A DNA stretch of 38,343 nt from Verrucomicrobiota bacterium (GTDB lineage: Bacteria > Verrucomicrobiota > Verrucomicrobiia > Limisphaerales > DSYF01). How positions within the stretch are numbered: position 1 is the stretch's first letter; the number at the start of each line of letters is the position of its first letter. The notes under the pieces are model-generated. The model was not told where the DNA came from. It was given only the letters and a program-made list of their open reading frames with translations, and ran no database searches. Positions 7,703 through 15,285 of the stretch are shown here, one piece after another. The position numbers were made by a program, and so were the translations under genes. The DNA lies in NCBI GenBank assembly GCA_025457615.1, contig JALOTZ010000042.1, positions 1-38,343 of the forward strand, read 5' to 3'.

Positions 7703-8041
7703 ATGATCGCCCAGTTGCCCAGCTTGAAGTTGGACTTGCCGCTCGATCAACTTGCCGGCTTCTGCCGGCGGTGGGGCATCGCGCGGTTGGAGGTCTTTGG
7801 CTCGGTACTGCGGGATGACTTCGGTCCCAAGAGCGATCTGGATTTTGTCTTCACGCCGGGCCCCAATTTTCGGCGCGAGCAGGCTCGCGGCCCGTGGCTG
7901 CGCAACCGCGCGGCCGAGGAACTGTCGGCGCTGCTCGGCCGTCCCGTGGACCTCATCGAACGCGCCCGCGTCGAACACATGGAAAACTGGGTCAAGCGCC
8001 AGCACATCCTGCAAACCGCCATTCCTGTCTATGTGGACTGA
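7703..8041 (+). CDS. mntA: MntA-type minimal nucleotidyltransferase antitoxin
   Basis: A 112-residue MNT-fold protein. The active site is intact: G33-S34 followed ten residues later by D45-x-D47 (pattern GSVLRDDFGPKSDLD). In the characterised MntA/HepT (type VII) systems the antitoxin transfers AMP to a tyrosine of HepT and so silences it. The gene overlaps hepT by 11 nt, the usual order and coupling. The ATG at 7703 is chosen because the longer frame from 7595 only adds intergenic repeat sequence. Confidence 0.85.
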   Translation: MIAQLPSLKLDLPLDQLAGFCRRWGIARLEVFGSVLRDDFGPKSDLDFVFTPGPNFRREQARGPWLRNRAAEELSALLGRPVDLIERARVEHMENWVKRQHILQTAIPVYVD

Positions 8042-8378
8042 CGCCGGCACCGCCGTGGACATTCTCGCCGCCGCGCGGCACATCCGCGAGTTTGCCGCCG
8101 GCTTCGATCGCACGCAGTTCGACGCCGACTTGCGCACGCAATCGGCGGTCCTGCACCAGATCATCGTCCTGGGCGAGGCCGTCAAACGCCTGTCGGATGA
8201 GTTCCGGCAGGCACATCCGCTGATTCCCTGGGCGCAAATCGCCGGAATGCGCGATCGCTGTGTGCATGGCTACGACAACGTGGATTTGGATCTGGTCTGG
8301 GAAGTCGTCTCCACGCACGCGCCCCAACTGGCGGAATATCTCCAGAAGGTTGTACCGCAACCGCCCCCGACCGTGTGA
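8031..8378 (+). CDS. hepT: HepT-like HEPN ribonuclease toxin
   Basis: A 115-residue all-helical HEPN protein (formerly DUF86). The catalytic R-x4-H motif is present as R74-DRCV-H79, followed by Y81 in the H-x-Y arrangement that is AMPylated by MntA in characterised pairs. LGEAVKRLSDEFRQAHPLIPW is the conserved helix before the motif (short piece: LGEAVKRLSDEF). It forms a two-gene operon with mntA and is probably an RNase that acts when the antitoxin is lost. Confidence 0.85.
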   Translation: MWTDAGTAVDILAAARHIREFAAGFDRTQFDADLRTQSAVLHQIIVLGEAVKRLSDEFRQAHPLIPWAQIAGMRDRCVHGYDNVDLDLVWEVVSTHAPQLAEYLQKVVPQPPPTV

Positions 8379-8383
8379 GACCG

Positions 8384-8461
8384 CGCTACGACCGGGATCA
8401 TGGGCCTGACGATTCGATGGTGTAGGTGGCGGACGCCACGTCGCTGTCGGTGAAGCCGTTC
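8384..8461 (+). pseudogene. Chimeric scrap: start of the 4916 gene joined to a CHB_HEX_C fragment
   Basis: 8384-8415 matches 4900-4931 at 31 of 32 bases, including the ribosome-site region, ATG and first codons of the hypothetical gene. At 8416 the match switches abruptly to positions 16-60 of the window (43 of 45 bases). The join is a recombination scar, not a gene. Confidence 0.8.
8416..8460. repeat. Right copy of the 45-bp direct repeat
   Basis: Same orientation and 43/45 identity with 16-60. It marks the right edge of the accessory block. Confidence 0.85.
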
Positions 8462-8498
8462 TGGCGTTGATCCTCATCCGAGGGAGGACCTCAGTATT

Positions 8499-9614
8499 TC
8501 AGGAACAGCCTTTGCGGTTAGTCCCTCCGTCGTCCATCGCTTCCAGCTCCGCCTGCGCTGCATCGCTCAAGGGGATGGTGGCGGCGATTTGCCGCAGGGC
8601 CTGCAGACGGCTGATCCGCGGCTGATGCAAACGCTCCCTCAAACCGCAGGCCCCGGCGGCCCCGGCCATCGGGCGCGCCGCGTCCGCATCCAGCTCCAGC
8701 TTGAGCCCGGTGAGTTTCGGCGCCCGGGGCGCGGACTCACACACGAAGCCACCCGCGAGAGCGCCGACATCTCGGTCGGATAGGAGGGCTGCGCTGGGGT
8801 CAGGCAGACACGAATGTCTGCGCTCCGTGTTCATGGCCTCCGTGTGGGGCATCCCGGTCGTGGAGACTCGCACGGAGTCCTCCGGCGGGCTGACCGGGGC
8901 CGGGCGCGACGCCGCATACCACTCGGCGGGGAGCGAGGGATAGAACTCGTCGCGCAGGAAGTCCGCAAACTCCGGTGTGACCCGCTGCATCACCGGATCA
9001 ATCGGCAGCACCACCCCGCCCAGGGACACCTTGGCATTGCGCGGAAAGAGATCGTCCGCCAGCACGCCGTACGCCCGGTGGTGGAACGCGCCGGGACCGA
9101 TGGGGTCAAAACCGCCCTGCACCATGAACGCCCGGATTTCGGCGTCTGTGGCATCCCGACCCCGGATGAAGGGCTGCGAGGTCACCACCCGCAGTTCGCC
9201 GGCGTGGGCGACCACGCGTTCGATGCGGACGTCGTCGCCGAACAGGAGGTTGTGGATCGCCCAACGATCGAGATACTCGGCGGGTGTGGCGCCTTGGAGA
9301 TAGGAACCGTAGGCCAGGCCGTAGCCCAGGCGGGTTTCCGGGCGGGTGGCTCGCAGGATGCGCTGCGTCCGCTCGTCGAATTCCACCGTGTGCTCCCCGC
9401 CGCGGGCGTCCTCGCCGGGGAGGGTGTCGGTGAGGCGTCGGTTCGCGCGCGCCCAGATGCGCAGCCGCTTTTCCTCGGCCGCCAGACGGCGCCGCCGGGC
9501 GGAATCCGCCGCGTCGTGATCCGGCCTCCGCTCGGCGCCCAATCCGATTTGGAAGGCAATGCCACCGGGTTGCGGATCCGGTGTCGGGGCATTGGGTTGG
9601 CGTGGTCGGCGCAT
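8499..9614 (-). CDS. Polyvalent-protein-type kinase-like protein, 371 aa
   Basis: The core (residues about 70-215) resembles the putative polyvalent protein kinase (PPPK) domain known from phage and conjugative-element polyproteins. The order is GGEHTVEFD, EYLDRWAIHNLLFGDD, VVTSQPFIRGRDATDAEI, then DDLFPRN (D187/D188, N193) and VVLPIDP (D206) as the catalytic and metal-binding loops. The usual ATP-site Lys appears as Arg88 (ILRATRP), so activity is uncertain. Residues about 255-290 are encoded by a palindromic repeat read in frame. The C-terminus has no recognised domain. It is the last gene of a four-gene minus-strand operon, 46 nt after the HIRAN gene. The assignment is by motif memory, not a search. 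Confidence 0.6.
   Translation of the reverse strand: MRRPRQPNAPTPDPQPGGIAFQIGLGAERRPDHDAADSARRRRLAAEEKRLRIWARANRRLTDTLPGEDARGGEHTVEFDERTQRILRATRPETRLGYGLAYGSYLQGATPAEYLDRWAIHNLLFGDDVRIERVVAHAGELRVVTSQPFIRGRDATDAEIRAFMVQGGFDPIGPGAFHHRAYGVLADDLFPRNAKVSLGGVVLPIDPVMQRVTPEFADFLRDEFYPSLPAEWYAASRPAPVSPPEDSVRVSTTGMPHTEAMNTERRHSCLPDPSAALLSDRDVGALAGGFVCESAPRAPKLTGLKLELDADAARPMAGAAGACGLRERLHQPRISRLQALRQIAATIPLSDAAQAELEAMDDGGTNRKGCS
8761..8840. repeat. REP-like repeat inside the kinase-like gene
   Basis: Contains gcagaca-cgaa-tgtctgc (8804-8821, a perfect 7-bp stem) and a smaller ccgac/gtcgg hairpin (8764-8768 with 8775-8779). On the minus strand it encodes RRHSCLPDPSAALLSDRDVG, a phrase I remember from translated dispersed repeats of Verrucomicrobiota. 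Confidence 0.65.
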
Positions 9615-9660
9615 GGGAGGGAGGGGCGTGGGATGATCAGGGAAATCCGATGGGGGTCCG

Positions 9661-10059
9661 TCAATAGTCGCGCAGGTAGATTCGCGCCTCCACTTTCAAC
9701 CAGTCGCCTTGCCAGGCCTTGGACTCCAGTTTGCCGAACAGGAGCTTGCCGGCATCCATCAGCCGCGCCAGCGCCTCGTTTTTGGCGCGCGGAACATAGC
9801 CGAGATGGCGGCCGGCCTCATCGAGGATCATGATGGCCAGCGCGTCATGAGGATTCTCCGGTTCGCGTCTGAGCACCAGGAGCGCGCCCGGATCGAGGTC
9901 GGGCTCGGCCGCCTTCATGTCGTGATGGCTGGTGCCCGCGATGTGGCACTCGATGAGCATGATTTCGCGCGCAAAGGGCTGCAACGCGCCATCCTTGCCG
10001 AAGGCTCCGTGCATCAGCGCCAGCAGCGCGGGGTCAATTTTGGTCAAACCGTTTGGCAT
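9661..10059 (-). CDS. HIRAN domain protein
   Basis: A 132-residue protein whose middle and C-terminal parts form a stand-alone HIRAN domain. The hallmarks are LRREPENPHDALAI (residues about 63-76) followed by GRHLGYVPR (83-91). HIRAN domains, best known from HLTF and Rad5, bind 3' DNA ends or stalled replication structures. Bacterial stand-alone versions are little characterised. The first 40 residues (LTKIDPALLALMHGAFG) are helical and of unknown role. It overlaps the J-domain gene by 26 nt, so the two are very likely cotranslated. A plausible role is sensing damaged or foreign DNA ends for the operon; this is inference. Confidence 0.8.
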   Translation of the reverse strand: MPNGLTKIDPALLALMHGAFGKDGALQPFAREIMLIECHIAGTSHHDMKAAEPDLDPGALLVLRREPENPHDALAIMILDEAGRHLGYVPRAKNEALARLMDAGKLLFGKLESKAWQGDWLKVEARIYLRDY

Positions 10060-10861
10060 GGATCTGTTCCGGGATCAGGTGTTTCAGGTGAGTGGCCAGC
10101 GCGGTTTGCCGCGTCCGCAACTGGTTGATCTGCGCGTCGATTTCCCCGCGGCGGGCGGCGAGCCAGGTTTCGTCCTCCAACGAGGCGCGGAGGGTGAACG
10201 GAGGCTGCGACTCGATGGTTTGAATGCGCTTGAGCGTTTCCGTGATTTGCCCGCTCAGGATGGCCTGCTCCTGTCGCAGCCGGTCGAGAGATTTCGGGGG
10301 TGGGGCCGCGGCATCCCTCTCGGCCAGCAGTGTGAGGGCGCGGAGTTCCGCCAGGTCACTGGCGGCGTAAGCTTCCTGGACCCTTTGCCACAGCTGGCGC
10401 TGCGCGTCGCTCAACTCGAGGTTCACATCGGGATGCAGCCGTTTCACCAGCGCGTAATACAGTTTCTTCAACTCGCGATCCTCGGCGGGCGGCAACAGGT
10501 GTTTCAATCGCTGCTCCGCCGTCCGGATGCGGTCGGCGGCTTCCTGGAGCTGTTGTTGCCAGCCCAGAGATTCCAGCTCGATCATGCCTTCGATCTCCTG
10601 GGGATCCGGCGGCAGGCCCCGGCTGAGACTGGCTTGGGCCAGTTCCAGACAGCGCCGCAGCCGGGCCACCTCGAACTGCGCCTGCAACAAACGCATTTCC
10701 CAGACGCCAATCCGGCTCTGGTAGATCGCCAGCAGGTTGGGCTTCACCGTTACCAGCAGCCCGTCCAGCTCGGTCAACAGTCCGGTCAGCTCTTCACGCA
10801 AGAGCGCGTTCTCGTCGGTGATCCGCTGAAGTTCGGGATGGCGGATGGGGTGTTCGCTCAT
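10034..10861 (-). CDS. Coiled-coil J-domain protein
   Basis: 275 residues. About residues 10-125 are heptad-rich and predicted coiled coil. A degenerate J domain follows, with the diagnostic H143-P144-D145 in LKKLYYALVKRLHPDVN. A second coiled-coil stretch runs to the end. J domains recruit and stimulate Hsp70 (DnaK). No zinc-finger or Gly/Phe region is present, so this is not a canonical DnaJ. The ATG at 10861 overlaps the stop of the upstream gene (ATGA), and its 3' end overlaps the HIRAN gene, so all three genes appear translationally coupled. The substrate is unknown. Confidence 0.8.
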   Translation of the reverse strand: MSEHPIRHPELQRITDENALLREELTGLLTELDGLLVTVKPNLLAIYQSRIGVWEMRLLQAQFEVARLRRCLELAQASLSRGLPPDPQEIEGMIELESLGWQQQLQEAADRIRTAEQRLKHLLPPAEDRELKKLYYALVKRLHPDVNLELSDAQRQLWQRVQEAYAASDLAELRALTLLAERDAAAPPPKSLDRLRQEQAILSGQITETLKRIQTIESQPPFTLRASLEDETWLAARRGEIDAQINQLRTRQTALATHLKHLIPEQIHAKRFDQN

Positions 10862-11634
10862 GTCAATTCGAGGTTGATCCTGCGCCAATGATACTGCGCG
10901 GGGCGCGGGTCTCCACGCAAGAACGCCTGGAAAATCCTTAGCGTGTCCGCGTAGGTCAGAAGATCCGGGTCTCTTCCCGGCGGAATGCCCGTGGGGGTAT
11001 AGGGTGCGGTCAAGGCGGACAGGCGTTTGATGTCCTGCGCTTTCCAATGGTCGAACTTTGCGAAGTCGCTCCAGTCATGATTCTCCCGCCACTCGACGAC
11101 AAAGCGGCGGCCCTTCGCCAGACACTGGACAAAGTGACCCCGCCGGTTCGTCAGGATTCCGAAGGGATTGCGCGCGTCCGGCCTGATGCTGCGGATCAGC
11201 ACCGGCAACTCGTCCGCCACGATGTCGTAAGCCCGTCCAAGACGCGCTTGCCCGAAGATGAAGCCATTCAGCTTGGGCGGCAGTCCTTGGATCAAATGGC
11301 CCTGCATCTCGTCAAAGCCACTGATGTCGAGCGGTAGAAAACGGTCCAGGAAGTCCTTCGCCGCCGATGCGCTGCGCTCCATTTGCGGGCCGGTTGTGAA
11401 GACAAACCGGGCCGCGTCTGGCGAGTCGTGAGGGTGCACCTGCCATGATCGTTCTTCGCCCTCGGCGCGCTCCCCGGTTGCCAGCGCCTCAAGCGCCGCA
11501 AGCACCGGGCGCGCGTCAAAGGTTTGCAGTGCTGGATGCAGTTCGCCGCGCAGCAGCATCGCGTGAACCTCGGCAGGCTTGCCCGCCAGGTCATTGTCCG
11601 CCCATTTCCAGAAATAGTAGCTGGCTGCTTTCAT
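10858..11634 (-). CDS. Hypothetical protein, first gene of the J-domain/HIRAN operon
   Basis: 258 residues starting MKAASYYFWKWADNDLAGKP. I recognise no named domain. It is rich in aromatic residues near the start and end (YYFWKWAD, QYHWRRINLEL), with a beta-rich middle (FVQCLAKGRRFVVEWREN). No signal peptide or membrane segment is visible. The ATG at 11634 is chosen because the extension to 11691 runs into sequence downstream of the PEP-CTERM relic. It is the promoter-proximal gene, with a 4-nt overlap to the J-domain gene, and likely acts with it. The aromatic ends could be an interaction or ligand site; that is a guess. Confidence 0.7.
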   Translation of the reverse strand: MKAASYYFWKWADNDLAGKPAEVHAMLLRGELHPALQTFDARPVLAALEALATGERAEGEERSWQVHPHDSPDAARFVFTTGPQMERSASAAKDFLDRFLPLDISGFDEMQGHLIQGLPPKLNGFIFGQARLGRAYDIVADELPVLIRSIRPDARNPFGILTNRRGHFVQCLAKGRRFVVEWRENHDWSDFAKFDHWKAQDIKRLSALTAPYTPTGIPPGRDPDLLTYADTLRIFQAFLRGDPRPAQYHWRRINLELT

Positions 11635-11680
11635 GCGTGGATTCCTGCCCCGGATCCGCAGGGGGCCAGGGCGACGGCCT

Positions 11681-11830
11681 TCACACCGCAACGACCGCGT
11701 TCCTCCGCCTGAGCCACTGGCGGATCAGGCACAGGGAAGCCAGGCCCGCCCGCGGCAGACCGCCGGCGGTGGGTTCAGGCACAAAGCGACTCGGGAAACT
11801 GATGTCGTCGAGTCCGATGTTGGGCGATGT
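11681..11830 (-). pseudogene. 3' relic of a PEP-CTERM protein gene
   Basis: On the minus strand the last codons read NIGLDDISF, then VPEPTAGG, a short hydrophobic run (LASLCLI) and an Arg cluster (RQWLRRR) before the stop at 11681. This is the layout of a PEP-CTERM sorting tail. The tail lacks a full-length upstream body: preceding sequence is intergenic-type text including tttgtgtttgcgttctctgt. It probably marks the edge of an insertion that removed the rest of the gene. Confidence 0.6.
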
Positions 11831-11941
11831 CAACACCCCCTCCAACGGATGAATGAGTCTGCCTCCGCAAGCGATTGTCTTTCTTTGTGTTTGCGTTCTC
11901 TGTGGTTGAACTGCGGTTGCGAGGTTGAATGCCATCCAATG

Positions 11942-14842
11942 TCATCCGGGTCTCGGCTTCTTGCCGTAGGAGGGCGGGGCCTCTTTTGCCGAGTAGAAGT
12001 GGGCGGCCATGGCCTCGGACTGGGCGGTGGAGTCCGGGTGGGGCAGGCCCTTGCCGCCGGTATGCGCGGGTCGGATGCAATCCTCCGTCATGAGCGTCTC
12101 GGGGTGGGGATGGCCGGGCGGGATGCCGGGGGCGGTGACGGGTTCGCCGCGCTCGATCTTGGCGGCGACTTCGAGGTTCAACGCCAGCAGTTGGGCGAGG
12201 AGATCTTTGCGCGCCTCGAAACCGTAGGCGTCCAGCACGGCGGCGTCGAGCGCGGCGTGGGCATCCTTCAACGAATTGGCCCCGGGCAATTCGAGCGTGC
12301 GGTAGAGCGCGCGCAGTCCGCCCGGCAACGTCTGCAGCGCCTCGGCCCGCACCCGGCGCACCTGCCGCCCCGCCTCCGCCACGGCGTTGACCTGCTTTAC
12401 CGAAGCCGCCTGCGGCCAGGGGAAGGTGTCAAAGACGGATTCAGCGCTGTAACGAAAAGTCTCGGTCAACTTGCCGCATTTCGTGATGAACCAGAGCCAG
12501 TGGGCATGCGATTGCAGAACGCCGAAGCTGTAGTCGTCGTCGAAACCGAATACTTGGATCAGATTGCTGGGCCGGATACTGGATGAGACAAAGATGAAGA
12601 TGGGCCGCTTGGTAACGTAGGCACAGGCCAGGTAGCGATCCAAGGGCTTGATGACCGAGAGCATTTCCGGTCGTCCAAAAGAAAGTTGCCACCAGTGGGC
12701 GAGAAATGCCTTGTGGTGCGGACGCATCTTCCCAGCGGCGTCCGTGCCTTCTCTTGCCTTGCGCTCACGATCCGGCAAGACGTGGGTCTTCACCCATTCG
12801 AAGGCTGAGGCATAAGCAGCGGCATCAATCAGATTGCGCTGCTCGAAATCGAGAACAAAGCGGTCGAACTCCGCCGCGGTCAGCGCATCCGCACCGTTCA
12901 GGTAGGGGTAGATGACATCGGCAGCCTCCGGGCTCCTGCGGATGAGTTCATCGCGTTGCTCCGCGGTCAGGAGAAACGCTTTGTGCCCGAGCATTTGGCC
13001 GTTGAAGCAGCGCTGTGGTTCGGTGTTGCACCGGAGTGGTTGGGCGCCGGTCACATCGGTCTGGTCGGACAGCGCGGAGTTAATCTGGGTGCATTCGCGG
13101 TGGTTGAGTTCGTACGCCTTATCGGCGGTGACGCCTTTGGTGCGTTTGGCGGTGGCTTGCACCTTGAACCACAGCTTGCGCGACTTGGGCAGCAACACCA
13201 CCTCCTGCGTCTTGACCCAGTTGACGATGGAGACGTGGACTTTGGCTTCGCCCGACCACGGTTGATTGTCCACGGCTTCGAGGATGGTGCCGGTCTGGAC
13301 GATGTGGTCGAGACCGCCGACGCGGGACTGGTTGTTGCGGATGTTTTGAGTGCCGACCAGCCCGGCGCGGCCCGCGACGGGGTCGGCTGCCGTGCACGGC
13401 GGGAGGTGATCGTGCGCTTTGCGCAGCCAATAGACGCAGTAGTCGAACGGCGGGTTGCCGATGATGACGTCGGCTTGGGGCCAGTCGGTGAACAGGGCGT
13501 CGGCGGCGCGGAAGTTGGCATCGAGGTTGTCGAGCGGCAGGGCGCGCTCGGTGATGTGGAGTTCGTCAATGGCAAGCTTCCTCGCAATCATCATGGTGAC
13601 CTTGGCGATCTCGACAGCGAACGGGAGGATGTCGAGGCCGTGGAAGTTGGCGGCGCTCAGGAAGCTGAGCTGGCGCTGGTCGGGCTCGGCGCGGCTGGGG
13701 AACTCGTTGATGCGCTCGATCAGCCGGGCTTCGAGGCGCTTGAGTTCGCGGTAGGCGATGTAGAGGAAGTTGCCGCTGCCGCAGGCCGGGTCGAGGACGC
13801 GGAACTGGTGGAGGCGCTCACGCAGTTCGCCGAGGCGTTTGAGGGTCTTGGCGCCCTCGATCTGCTCGCGCCACGGCTCGACGATGGTCGGGCCGACGAT
13901 CTTCATGATGTCAGACGGATGGGTGAAGTGGGCGCCGAAGGCGTGACGTTCCCCGGCTTCGAGCGAATGCTGGAACAGCGTGCCGAAGATTTCCGGTTGC
14001 ACCTTCGACCAGTCGGCCTGGGCGGCTTCCCGGAGCGCGACCAACTCGGTGTCCTGCAATTCCAGCCTGGCGGGCTGCGCAAACAGGCCGCCGTTGAAAT
14101 AGGCCACGCCCTTGAAACGTCCCCCGGTGGCGGGCTTGGGCGTGTTCATGGCTTCGAACAAGCCGCCCAGCTTGTCGTAGGCATCGGCGCCCGTCTGGCA
14201 TTCCTCGATCAGGCGTCCGACGAAATACTTCTCGATCAGCCCGATGTCCTCGGCGAAGAGCGCGACGAGCGTTTGCAGGATGAACCGCTGGGCCAGGCCG
14301 TGTTCGACCTCGCGCCAGCGCAGGCGGTTGAACAGGAAGGCCAGCTTGTCGGCCGCCTCGCGCGTCACCGCCTCGCGGTCGCTTTGGAAGGCGGGCTTCT
14401 CGCCGGCCAGAAACGCCAGCGGCCCCCACCGGTCCGGCAATTCCCCGAGCGCCAGCGTGTCCTTGGGCGTATCGAGGTCGGTGTCGAAGTCGTAAACCCG
14501 GAACTCGTCGAAGTTGCAGAGCACGACATAGCGCGGGCGGCCGGGCACAAGACGGGTCCAGTAATCGAAGGCCTGACGGTAATGTTTCTGGAGATTCGTG
14601 CCGCGCCGCTTCATCTCGATGAGCACGACGGGTTTCCAGACCAGGTCGGCGAAGGCGGTGCCGCCGTCGTCGGCCTTGCTCACGCGCATCTCGAGAGTGG
14701 CGCCGGCTTCCTTGAGCCCGCCGGCATGGCCGAAAGCCTGGAAGAGGTGATCCAGGAAGATTTGCGCCTCGCCCTTTTCGTCGCCGGTGATGTGCTGCGC
14801 GCACCAAGCGGTGAAGTCAGCCAGTTGTTCCCTGCGCGGCAT
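11942..14842 (-). CDS. Second MmeI-like restriction-modification enzyme, internally deleted, 966 aa
   Basis: The same architecture as the enzyme at 1236, on the opposite strand. The PD-(D/E)xK nuclease has D66 and E76-M-K78. Motif I DPACGSGNF lies near residue 350 and motif IV NPPF at residues 463-466. Immediately after NPPF it continues DYCVYWLRKA, whereas the first enzyme has 30 more residues before the equivalent DLCCYWFEKA. The gap is in frame, with its join at 13444/13445. These residues lie beside the catalytic motif, so methyltransferase activity may be lost. The ATG at 14842 is preferred because the extension to 15022 has no family resemblance. The tail has an extra His/Pro-rich stretch of unclear origin. 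Confidence 0.85.
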   Translation of the reverse strand: MPRREQLADFTAWCAQHITGDEKGEAQIFLDHLFQAFGHAGGLKEAGATLEMRVSKADDGGTAFADLVWKPVVLIEMKRRGTNLQKHYRQAFDYWTRLVPGRPRYVVLCNFDEFRVYDFDTDLDTPKDTLALGELPDRWGPLAFLAGEKPAFQSDREAVTREAADKLAFLFNRLRWREVEHGLAQRFILQTLVALFAEDIGLIEKYFVGRLIEECQTGADAYDKLGGLFEAMNTPKPATGGRFKGVAYFNGGLFAQPARLELQDTELVALREAAQADWSKVQPEIFGTLFQHSLEAGERHAFGAHFTHPSDIMKIVGPTIVEPWREQIEGAKTLKRLGELRERLHQFRVLDPACGSGNFLYIAYRELKRLEARLIERINEFPSRAEPDQRQLSFLSAANFHGLDILPFAVEIAKVTMMIARKLAIDELHITERALPLDNLDANFRAADALFTDWPQADVIIGNPPFDYCVYWLRKAHDHLPPCTAADPVAGRAGLVGTQNIRNNQSRVGGLDHIVQTGTILEAVDNQPWSGEAKVHVSIVNWVKTQEVVLLPKSRKLWFKVQATAKRTKGVTADKAYELNHRECTQINSALSDQTDVTGAQPLRCNTEPQRCFNGQMLGHKAFLLTAEQRDELIRRSPEAADVIYPYLNGADALTAAEFDRFVLDFEQRNLIDAAAYASAFEWVKTHVLPDRERKAREGTDAAGKMRPHHKAFLAHWWQLSFGRPEMLSVIKPLDRYLACAYVTKRPIFIFVSSSIRPSNLIQVFGFDDDYSFGVLQSHAHWLWFITKCGKLTETFRYSAESVFDTFPWPQAASVKQVNAVAEAGRQVRRVRAEALQTLPGGLRALYRTLELPGANSLKDAHAALDAAVLDAYGFEARKDLLAQLLALNLEVAAKIERGEPVTAPGIPPGHPHPETLMTEDCIRPAHTGGKGLPHPDSTAQSEAMAAHFYSAKEAPPSYGKKPRPG

Positions 14843-15285
14843 GGCGGGTGTGTAGCGCAAGCGGACGCGGGCGGCAACACGGAAGAACCTCCTGAACCCG
14901 TTGCGCGCTTCAGGCCGCGATCGGTCGCCATGACCGGCCTTGGGGTCGCACTGTTCAGCCGCTCGCGGCTCGCCTGGCGGCTTCCAGCCGTCCAGGCAAT
15001 CCCAGGACCTGGCGTTCCTCATCCTTGGTCTCCGGATACTGGGCGCGGTCCGCCGGATCAGTCCGGCGATTTATCCGGGAGAAGGCCAGGGATTCGCTTC
15101 CACGCCAGTTCCACTAATTGTCTTGACGTCCAACTCAGGCTCTGCTTAATGTCGCCACGCATCTGGAAGTTTCGTCAGTGCGCCCAGTATTGTTGACGGC
15201 GAGTGGCAGCCACAGACTTCGGCGTTCAGCGATGGCGGGCAGGCGGCAACTCAAACCGCTGTGGCCATGACTGGTTCAGATCGCC
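14843..15285. other. Intergenic region between divergent genes, with stacked hairpins
   Basis: No gene is supported. It carries three hairpins: agccgc/gcggct (14957-14970), gcctggcggct with agccgtccaggc (14972-14997, one bulge), and cgccgga-tcag-tccggcg (15051-15068). It also holds a candidate promoter at 15123. The hairpins lack T-runs of useful length and may be REP-like or leader structures. Confidence 0.55.
15123..15152 (+). promoter_or_regulatory. Candidate sigma70-type promoter for the 15286 gene
   Basis: TTGACG (15123-15128), an 18-nt spacer, then TAATGT (15147-15152). It lies about 134 nt upstream of the start. Judged by eye only. Confidence 0.35.

Noticed and set aside
14843-15022. 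Longer N-terminus for the second MmeI-like enzyme
   Set aside because: The extra 60 residues have no family resemblance and contain hairpin repeats.
12956-15196. 746-codon open frame on the plus strand
   Set aside because: It is the shadow of the second MmeI-like gene; the minus-strand product has clear catalytic motifs.
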